Positions 6,466-10,956 of a stretch of DNA of 10,956 nt are shown one piece after another. The position numbers were made by a program, and so were the translations under genes. Every line of letters begins with the position of its first letter. The first letter of the stretch is position 1. The notes under the pieces were generated by a model. It saw nothing but the letters and a program-made list of their open reading frames with translations, ran no database searches and had not been told where the DNA came from. The DNA is taken from positions 1 to 10,956 of the forward strand of contig JAOPUS010000154.1 of the NCBI GenBank assembly GCA_025963345.1, written 5' to 3'. This DNA is from Blastococcus sp. Lineage in GTDB: Bacteria > Actinomycetota > Actinomycetes > Mycobacteriales > Geodermatophilaceae.

Positions 6466-6494
6466 AGGACACCCACGAGGGCTACTTCTAGACT
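6466..6494 (+). promoter_or_regulatory. tRNA-Leu promoter
   Basis: AGGACA (6466-6471) and TAGACT (6489-6494) have a 17-base spacer and lie 10 bases before the mature tRNA 5' end. Spacing and position fit a housekeeping-sigma promoter giving a very short leader. Confidence 0.5.
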
Positions 6495-6504
6495 CCGGAA
6501 CTGC

Positions 6505-6585
6505 GCGGGAGTGGTGTAACGGCAGCCACGCCAGACTTAGGATCTGGTGCCTTCGGGCGTGCGGGTTCGAATCCCGCCTCCCGCA
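6505..6585 (+). tRNA. tRNA-Leu (anticodon UAG)
   Basis: An 81-nt cloverleaf can be drawn. The acceptor GCGGGAG (6505-6511) pairs with CTCCCGC (6578-6584), with discriminator A6585. The anticodon stem CCAGA/TCTGG (6531-6535, 6543-6547) holds the loop CTTAGGA with anticodon TAG at 6538-6540. A long variable arm around GCCTTCGGGC marks a class II tRNA. The T-arm GCGGG-TTCGAAT-CCCGC is canonical. Leu is assigned from anticodon plus long variable arm. No CCA is encoded. The 3' half is a typical integration site, relevant to the similar sequence at 10614-10637. Confidence 0.95.
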
Positions 6586-6823
6586 CATGACCTTCTGACC
6601 TGGCCGTCGTCTCCCCAGTTCACCGCTCGACACGCTTCGTGTTCTCTCGGCGTTCCCACGGACGTGCCACCTATGTGCCACTGGCGTCGGCCAGACCGCT
6701 CGTGGCGGCGGCCCCGGTTCAGCACTGCACTGTGCCGACGCCGTCACCGAGCGGGTCAGCACGCCGGCTCGAGCAGGCTGCCCGCGGCCATGCCCCTGTC
6801 GGCCCCCCGTGTGCCGCCGCGGC
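6586..6823. other. no convincing gene downstream of tRNA-Leu
   Basis: All frames were read on both strands and nothing recognisable was found. The only regular feature is TGCCAC twice (6664-6669 and 6675-6680). An open minus-strand frame ending in tRNA sequence is not a gene. It could be decayed integrase sequence, as often found beside tRNA genes, but no integrase motif survives. Confidence 0.4.
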
Positions 6824-6985
6824 GTGTGCAGCCTGGACGGCGGCCCCACCGGTCCGCCGGAGAACCGCGCGGCACCCAGCGAGACCTCGACGCGCTACCA
6901 GCAGCGGGTGGGCCCACCGCCGCCGGCGGCCTCGGCCGAGGTGGTGCGGGCGCGGCTGGCGCTCTGGGGGGATGCGTACACCTAA
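6824..6985 (+). CDS. possible small protein of unknown function
   Basis: A 53-residue frame from GTG 6824 to TAA 6985. It looks more protein-like than the competing frames: a Pro-rich N-terminal half (GGPTGPPENRAAPSE) then a helical end, TRYQQRVGPPPPAASAEVV then RARLALWGDAYT. The last third has a normal mix of charged and hydrophobic residues. No ribosome site precedes the GTG, and other in-frame GTGs lie upstream (for example 6812). It may instead be the 3' end of a larger, decayed gene. It is not recognised as any family. Confidence 0.3.
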   Translation: MCSLDGGPTGPPENRAAPSETSTRYQQRVGPPPPAASAEVVRARLALWGDAYT

Positions 6986-7033
6986 CGGGTGATCCGGCTC
7001 TGTCAGGTACGCCAATCTGCCGATGGCAATCAT

Positions 7034-8080
7034 ATGACGCACAACCTGTCTCTACGGCCGCGCCACGAGAAGGCCGCGGCGCGCACCGCCACGGCGCTGT
7101 TCCTTACGGGCGCCGTGCTGTTGGTGGCGTACCACGCGGTCGAGCCGCCGCCCGCATCCCCAGGTGTCCTGCTCGCGGAGAGGGCGATGTTCTTCCTACT
7201 GACGGGGCTGGGAGTCATGACCTGGCTGGTACCCGCCAAGCAGCTGGCCCGGCTGGGTGCGTGGCCGATCCTCCTCGTCGTCGGCATCATGCTCGTCTCG
7301 GTCCTCGTGCTGCTGTTCCCGGACCAGCCCGATCTCGTGCATTCGCTGATGGCGCTCCCGGTGGCCTTCGCCGCCTCGCAGATGCGCGCACCGGTGGCCA
7401 CGGCGACTACCACGCTGGCCATCGGTGCCAACACGGTGACCCTGGCGATGACCAAGTCCCCCATGGACGCCTTCATCCACGTGCTGTACGCCGCGCCCGC
7501 GCTGATCGTCATGACCGTCCTACTCGTGCAGGCGATGAACCGGCAGGAGCGGCTGATCGACGCCCTGCACAAGCAGGCCGCGGTCGACCCGCTGACAGGG
7601 CTGATGACCCGGCGGGTGCTCGACGAGACGCTCCAGCACGCGCTGTACACGGCGCCTCGCCCCGAGGGCACGGCCCTGATCTTGGTGGACGTCGACGAGT
7701 TCAAGTCCATCAACGACACCCACGGCCACCCTGTGGGCGACGACGCCCTCGTGCACCTGGCCGCTGTCCTGAGCGGCCAGGTGCGGACCGGCGATGCGGT
7801 CATCAGCCGGCTGGGCGGCGACGAGCTGGCAGTGCTGCTGCCCGGCTGCTCCGCAGAGACGGCCGCCGCCCGCGCCGAGCAGCTCGTGGACGCCGTGCGA
7901 GCGGCGCCGCTACTCCTCACCGATGGCACCCTGATGACCATGTCCGTCAGCGCGGGAGTCGCCCACGCACCGCGGCACGTCACCGGACCGCGCACTCTCT
8001 ACGCCGCCGCCGACGCCGCGCTCTACGAGGCGAAGAAGGACGGCCGGGACCGGGTCGCGCTCGCCAGGGCATCCGCCTGA
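7034..8080 (+). CDS. Membrane-bound GGDEF protein, probable diguanylate cyclase
   Basis: 348 residues. About six membrane segments fill residues 18-167 (roughly 20-36, 51-66, 77-95, 101-117, 121-139, 147-167), with no recognised sensor family. A short linker NRQERLIDALHKQ leads to the GGDEF domain (about 183-345), which joins two GTP into c-di-GMP. Visible motifs: DPLTGLMTRR (185-194), the metal Asp in VDVDEFKSIND (218-228), the active loop GGDEL (261-265) and ADAALYEAKKDGRD near the end. The loop ends in Leu instead of Phe, usually tolerated. The RxxD inhibitory-site pattern (R251-D254) stands six, not five, residues before the GGDEL loop. ATG 7034 was chosen over GTG 6989, although neither has a strong ribosome site. 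It stands alone after the tRNA; the EAL gene at 3732-4838 could oppose it. Confidence 0.92.
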   Translation: MTHNLSLRPRHEKAAARTATALFLTGAVLLVAYHAVEPPPASPGVLLAERAMFFLLTGLGVMTWLVPAKQLARLGAWPILLVVGIMLVSVLVLLFPDQPDLVHSLMALPVAFAASQMRAPVATATTTLAIGANTVTLAMTKSPMDAFIHVLYAAPALIVMTVLLVQAMNRQERLIDALHKQAAVDPLTGLMTRRVLDETLQHALYTAPRPEGTALILVDVDEFKSINDTHGHPVGDDALVHLAAVLSGQVRTGDAVISRLGGDELAVLLPGCSAETAAARAEQLVDAVRAAPLLLTDGTLMTMSVSAGVAHAPRHVTGPRTLYAAADAALYEAKKDGRDRVALARASA

Positions 8081-8164
8081 CCCCAGACCGGCCGCTCCGA
8101 CCCCTCCCTCCCGCTGGCCATTGCCATCGCCGCCACTTCCACCGCGCCGTCGAGGAGATCTTCC

Positions 8165-8392
8165 ATGTCGACTGATGGACACACCGGTAAGGAGCAGGCC
8201 GTCGTTCTGGGCGTCGTTCTCGCGATCCTGGCGCTGGTGATCGCCACCGGGTTGCTGCTGCGTGAGCACGCGCCCGGAACATGGGTGGCTTCATGGCGTG
8301 GATGCGTGAACGCCTTCGAGTCACCTGGGCGGAGCATCCCGAGCCGCAGAACGTGGAAGCTTCGGTCATCGCCGAGCTCACACCGCCGCTGA
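8165..8392 (+). CDS. small single-pass membrane protein, tail fused to foreign sequence
   Basis: 75 residues from ATG 8165, preceded by a strong GAGGAG (8152-8157) seven bases upstream, the best ribosome site in this half of the window. Residues 11-32 (QAVVLGVVLAILALVIATGLLL) make one membrane helix after a short polar N-terminus. From about residue 39 the reading continues out of frame over the GIY-YIG remnant, giving a Ser/Arg-rich tail (SPSSHRR end) that looks non-natural. So the original protein probably ended differently, and the present tail is accidental. It lies 84 bases after the GGDEF stop and could share its transcript. No family recognised. Confidence 0.55.
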   Translation: MSTDGHTGKEQAVVLGVVLAILALVIATGLLLREHAPGTWVASWRGCVNAFESPGRSIPSRRTWKLRSSPSSHRR

Positions 8393-8493
8393 ATCAGGCG
8401 CACAACAAGAGCCACCCGCTGTACTCGATGATCGCCGCGGCGCGGGCGGCCTACCGGGCGTCCGCCGGGCCTCGACCACAGGCGACCGACTGA
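8266..8493 (+). pseudogene. C-terminal remnant of a GIY-YIG nuclease-family gene
   Basis: The open frame gives GGFMAWMRERLRVTW then AEHPEPQNVEASVIAELTPP and LNQAHNKSHPLYSMIAAARA, ending with TGA at 8491-8493. The pattern AWMRxxLRVTW, a Glu in VEASVIAEL and PPLN is what I know from the C-terminal half of GIY-YIG domains of actinobacterial proteins; the Glu would be the metal-binding one. The N-terminal half with the GIY and YIG motifs is absent, because a stop at 8263-8265 precedes the frame and the sequence upstream belongs to another ORF. An ATG at 8281 has no ribosome site. I read it as a 5'-truncated gene; an intact 70-residue protein is less likely. Confidence 0.65.
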
Positions 8494-8578
8494 GTCCGGT
8501 CCGCCTCGCACGACCGCCCGCAACGGGAGCCGACCGCCCCGCGCCCAGACGCCACTCCCCGGCACAGTGCGACACCGG

Positions 8579-8827
8579 TCATCCGAGCTGGTCCATCGCC
8601 TCGGCCCGGAACTGGGCGAGGAACTGGTCGCGGGTGATCCCCCGCCGCTCGGCCTCCCGGTCGCAGAGCATGGCGATGACCAGGGACGACTGGCGGACGA
8701 CGTCGGCCCGCGTGTCCTCGTCCAGGCCACCGAGCACCTTCGTCCAGGCCGCCCAGTCGCCGTCCCCGGCCGCCTCGGCCATCTCCAGCACCAGGCCGAA
8801 CCGGCGCAGCGACTCCAGATTGGCCAT
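8579..8827 (-). CDS. hypothetical 82-residue acidic helical protein
   Basis: The start at ATG 8825-8827 is supported by GGAG five bases upstream. The sequence MANLESLRRFGLVLEMAEAA, then GDGDWAAWTKVLGGLDEDTR, is soluble, acidic and probably all-helical. It ends RRGITRDQFLAQFRAEAMDQLG. It has no signal peptide, membrane segment or cysteine pair (one Cys only). Codon use is normal for the window, supporting a real gene. I do not recognise a family. It is convergent with the GIY-YIG remnant and downstream of the minus-strand envelope pair, 131 bases from the nearer member. Confidence 0.65.
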   Translation of the reverse strand: MANLESLRRFGLVLEMAEAAGDGDWAAWTKVLGGLDEDTRADVVRQSSLVIAMLCDREAERRGITRDQFLAQFRAEAMDQLG

Positions 8828-8958
8828 CGGGCACTCCCCCGTCCCCGGTCGCCCGGTGCGGCCGATCACCGCTGACGGTATCGACGTCCGGCGTCGTGGT
8901 GACGGGCAGGGTCAGTAGCCGATTGGGCTCGGGAATGAACGCTCTGGGTGTCGACGTG

Positions 8959-9414
8959 TCAGGCCGGCTGGGCGGGCAGTTCGCTGACGGATGCCCCGTT
9001 TGCAGCGGCGCGATCTCGAGTACTGGCCGATCGCGGTGCAGTGACTAGAGCCAGAGCAAGACCGATGACGAGCAGTCCAACGAGCGCAGGGATCCGCTCG
9101 TCGTTCGGCACGACGGGAGAAACGGGGGCCGGCACCTCATCCCGAGTGAGCGCATCGTTCTGCTGCTTCGCGATGATCGCTAGCAGGTCCTTGGCGACCC
9201 AGCCGTTGACTACCGCCTGCTGTGGCGCTCCTTGAGTGCGTCCTTCATTGAGCTCGTAGCTCGATAGCGCTTGGTCGATCTCACTTCTTCGGTCGCTAAC
9301 CTGCTCCTGAACTTGCCCGATGGGTGCTTCTGGCTCGGCAGGGGCCATCAGGAACCACACACAAGCGGCAGCGACCGCCAGAGCCGCAGCCCCCACTCGA
9401 CGGGCAATGATCAA
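8959..9414 (-). CDS. hypothetical two-helix membrane protein
   Basis: 151 residues from TTG 9412-9414; AGGAG (9421-9425) lies six bases upstream and fixes this rare start. An N-terminal membrane anchor or signal (RRVGAAALAVAAACVWFLMA, 5-24) is followed by a polar helical stretch of about 80 residues (EQVSDRRSEIDQALSSYEL). A second membrane segment follows (about 107-126, RIPALVGLLVIGLALALVTA), then a short basic and polar tail. This predicts a hairpin with an external polar domain between the two segments. GC content and third-position bias are lower than in the left half of the window. It follows the coiled-coil envelope protein by 67 bases on the same strand, probably co-transcribed. No family recognised. 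Confidence 0.7.
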   Translation of the reverse strand: MIIARRVGAAALAVAAACVWFLMAPAEPEAPIGQVQEQVSDRRSEIDQALSSYELNEGRTQGAPQQAVVNGWVAKDLLAIIAKQQNDALTRDEVPAPVSPVVPNDERIPALVGLLVIGLALALVTAPRSASTRDRAAANGASVSELPAQPA

Positions 9415-9481
9415 CGTCTACTCCTAGCAGATTATCGGAAAATGCGACCGGGATTGGCGCCGGATGCAACAGCCCCCGCGC

Positions 9482-10192
9482 TCACTGTTTGACGAACGTG
9501 CCGCACCGGTTGTTCTCGAAGTCCTGACCCTCGCTCAACTGGACCGTTGGGAACCCGCCGTTGACGATGTCGTTGTCGATGATGTCGCTGCCATTGCTCC
9601 CGGACCGGTAGATCCCCCAGTAGCACTGCTGGGTAACAGCCTCTGCGGTCCGGTAAGTGCCGGGCTCGATGTCGACTCCCACCGTCCACGTTCCTTCGCC
9701 GATGGAGTTCGCCGCGACCTGCTGCTCCACAACGGTCACGGCTTGTTCTCGAGCAGCCACGGCCTGCTCGCGCTGATCGAGTTCGGCCCGGCGCTGCGCC
9801 GCCTCCTCTTGGGCCTGCCGCGACGCCGAAGCAGCCTCTCGCGCGGTGCTCGACAGGTTCAGAACCCTGCCCTCCGCATCCTCGAGGTCCTGCTGCAAAG
9901 CCTGGTACTCCTCAGCGCGGGTCGGGTCACTAGAGGCGACTGCGACGCCGACACCGATCGCGCCACCGACCGACAGGCCTACGGCGAGCGCAGCGGCAGG
10001 GATAGCCCAACGCATCCATGAGGGCGGCGTCGTAGGCGCGGACTCGATGACGTTGAAAGGCTCCGAGGCGCCGGCTTGCCAGGGTTGCGTTGGGGGCCCC
10101 CACTGCTCCGGCGGTGTGGGTAGAGAACTTGGAGATCCCTGGATCTCGTCGCCTTCACGCACTCCTGATGGTCCGGCGCCGTACCCGGTCAT
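9482..10192 (-). CDS. Anchored coiled-coil protein with an external cysteine-paired domain
   Basis: 236 residues. Layout: Pro/Gly-rich cytosolic N-terminus (1-58), one membrane helix (about 61-87, IPAAALAVGLSVGGAIGVGVAVA), a long Ala/Gln/Glu coiled coil (about 91-162, rich in REQAVAAREQAV-type heptads), then a C-terminal domain (166-236). That domain starts GTWTVGVDIEPGTYRT and has two cysteines, CYWGIYRSGSNGSDII (C190) and NNRCGTF (C230), likely a disulfide. The G-x-(Y/W)-x-V-G-x-DI-x-PGTY opening and terminal CG(W/F) are ones I know as a short domain of unknown function in secreted actinobacterial and phage-linked proteins. ATG 10190-10192 has GAGG four bases upstream. The 151-residue membrane protein follows. 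Role unknown; an envelope or cell-surface function is inferred. Confidence 0.75.
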   Translation of the reverse strand: MTGYGAGPSGVREGDEIQGSPSSLPTPPEQWGPPTQPWQAGASEPFNVIESAPTTPPSWMRWAIPAAALAVGLSVGGAIGVGVAVASSDPTRAEEYQALQQDLEDAEGRVLNLSSTAREAASASRQAQEEAAQRRAELDQREQAVAAREQAVTVVEQQVAANSIGEGTWTVGVDIEPGTYRTAEAVTQQCYWGIYRSGSNGSDIIDNDIVNGGFPTVQLSEGQDFENNRCGTFVKQ

Positions 10193-10613
10193 GTGCCCTC
10201 GCGTTCCCCGTTGTGATTTGCTGCGCGGAAGCTACCCGGATCCGAGGAGTTCCGGGGGGGACGCGCCGAGACCCCTGACGGGCGCTCCGCCTCGCGGTCC
10301 TTGCACATTCGCTCATGGAGGGCTCCCCGACTTTCCAAAGTGGTCCGGTACTCGAACCACGTCCGGCCTCGCCGATCAGTGGTCTGGACCCCGATGGGCG
10401 AGTCAGCAGTTGTTGCACCGGGCAGGCCGTCTTGTCGTAGCTGCGCGTTACGACATTTCTGGGCGGCATTAAGGCCGCTCGCAACTACCCGGCGTGATAT
10501 CGCGGCCGATGAATTTCAACGTATCTGGATGGGATGTGACTGGGACGCGCGGTTCACCGACGCGGCTCAGAGGCGGGCACGCGCTCGACGTACCTCAATG
10601 GAGGTGAGCCGGC
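10193..10613. other. gene-free stretch upstream of the envelope pair
   Basis: Both strands were read. Open frames exist (for example plus 10301-10642 and minus 10155-10484), but their translations are Arg/Ser-rich, have no ribosome site and resemble no family. The only small structures are weak, such as GCGGC-N6-GCCGC around 10464-10479. The promoter of the envelope pair should lie just above 10192, but I cannot point to it. Confidence 0.4.
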
Positions 10614-10637
10614 AGGGGTTTGACTCCCCTTCCCGCA
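10614..10637 (+). other. tRNA 3'-end-like fragment (T-arm plus acceptor strand), possible decayed attachment site
   Basis: AGGGG (10614-10618), TTTGACT loop and CCCCT (10626-10630) form a proper five-pair T-arm, followed by TCCCGCA (10631-10637). This matches the tRNA-Leu 3' end at 6561-6585 in layout and in most bases, with the final CCCGCAC identical, on the same strand. No 5' half with a matching acceptor is found upstream, so it is not a full tRNA. The differences (T-loop C to T, one base missing before the acceptor) make it an imperfect copy. Confidence 0.4.
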
Positions 10638-10648
10638 CGTAGGCCCGG

Positions 10649-10824
10649 CTACCAGTACGACACCGAGCAGTCGTCGTAGACCAGGCTGCCCGTCGCGGTC
10701 GTGGAGTTCGTCGAGTAGAACTGCGGACCATCCGCACACCGGGCCGCAGGGCGGTGCTGGTCACCGAGACCCGGGTCCAGGCATTGGCCGCGAGGCTGGT
10801 CACCGTCGTGGTCTGCAGGGTCGG
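10649..10824 (-). pseudogene. frameshifted C-terminus of a secreted beta-sandwich module
   Basis: Two frames join to give a plausible module end: LQTTTVTSLAANAWTRVSVT then STALRPGVR in one frame (about 10818 down to 10730), and QFYSTNSTTATGSLVYDDCSVSYW in the next, ending in TAG at 10649-10651. TVTSL...WTRVSVT...(Y/F)YS-N-TT...G...YDD-SV is the style of carbohydrate-binding-like beta-sandwich repeats in secreted actinobacterial proteins. The frame changes near 10720-10740, and the first frame has a stop at 10825-10827, so it cannot be one intact reading frame here. Sequencing error could explain one shift, but not the upstream stop too. Family is inferred from a short stretch. Confidence 0.4.
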
Positions 10825-10956
10825 TCAGCAGCCGACCCAACCAGGTCACGCGCGCTCCCGTCCGTACCGCCAGATACCCCGACATTCGGATCGCGGTCCG
10901 GTCTCGGATGGGGGGCCCTTGTGCGGACGGGACCTTCCGAGCAGCCTGCGCCGATG

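Noticed and set aside
6505..6849. minus-strand peptide ending in RTRTPEG-type or DSNPHARR-type residues
   Set aside because: Such peptides are translations of tRNA sequence, not proteins, and no integrase motif precedes them.
6547..8175. 542-residue plus-strand open frame
   Set aside because: It begins inside the tRNA and overlaps the GGDEF gene in another frame. It is Arg/Pro/Ala-rich and typical of a high-GC shadow.
10540..10640. a complete second tRNA or tmRNA end
   Set aside because: The T-arm is present, but no matching 5' acceptor (TGCGGGA) or anticodon arm can be drawn upstream.
10301..10642. 113-residue plus-strand open frame
   Set aside because: It ends by reading through the tRNA-like fragment, has no ribosome site, and its Arg/Ser/Trp-rich composition is not protein-like.
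1..10956. CRISPR array or insertion sequence
   Set aside because: There are no regularly spaced repeats, and no transposase motif or terminal inverted repeat pair was seen on reading.

Overview
The window is very GC-rich with mostly G/C third codon positions. Gene content (acyl-CoA dehydrogenase with a PaaI-type thioesterase, STAS protein, DUF427, DUF3618, EAL and GGDEF proteins, short secreted or membrane proteins) points to a high-GC actinobacterium. Geodermatophilaceae (Blastococcus, Geodermatophilus, Modestobacter) is my best guess. That is inference from protein style; no rRNA or other taxonomic marker is present.

Left part (1 to about 6500) is dense and chromosomal. On the minus strand, an acyl-CoA dehydrogenase is followed by a partial PaaI-like thioesterase, with a nested palindrome at their junction. 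A divergent plus-strand gene encodes a single STAS-domain protein whose usual phospho-serine is a cysteine. It converges on a minus-strand aldo/keto reductase resembling the pyridoxal reductase PdxI/YdbC. Divergent from that is a histidine phosphatase that looks like sedoheptulose-bisphosphatase SHB17, which converges on a minus-strand EAL-domain c-di-GMP phosphodiesterase. A TetR regulator is divergent from the EAL gene. It ends at a near-perfect long hairpin shared with a convergent minus-strand pair, DUF427 and DUF3618.

A complete tRNA-Leu(UAG) sits at 6505-6585. Downstream of it the window becomes looser and more accessory-like: a roughly 240-400 bp stretch with at most one small ORF, a membrane-bound diguanylate cyclase, a small membrane ORF running into the 3' remnant of a GIY-YIG gene, an unknown 82-residue protein, and a minus-strand pair of envelope proteins (one with a coiled coil and a secreted cysteine-containing domain). 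Then come about 420 bp with no convincing gene, and at 10614-10637 a short sequence like the T-arm and acceptor 3' end of a tRNA, resembling the 3' end of the tRNA-Leu. The last 300 bp hold the broken end of what looks like a secreted protein module.

Functionally, the window contains both halves of c-di-GMP turnover (GGDEF synthase, EAL hydrolase), about 2.2 kb apart and in separate units. I did not find a clearly new multi-gene defence or mobile system. The most promising unexplained structure is the possible decayed tRNA-Leu-associated island (about 6570-10640), with no integrase visible and an inexact repeat.
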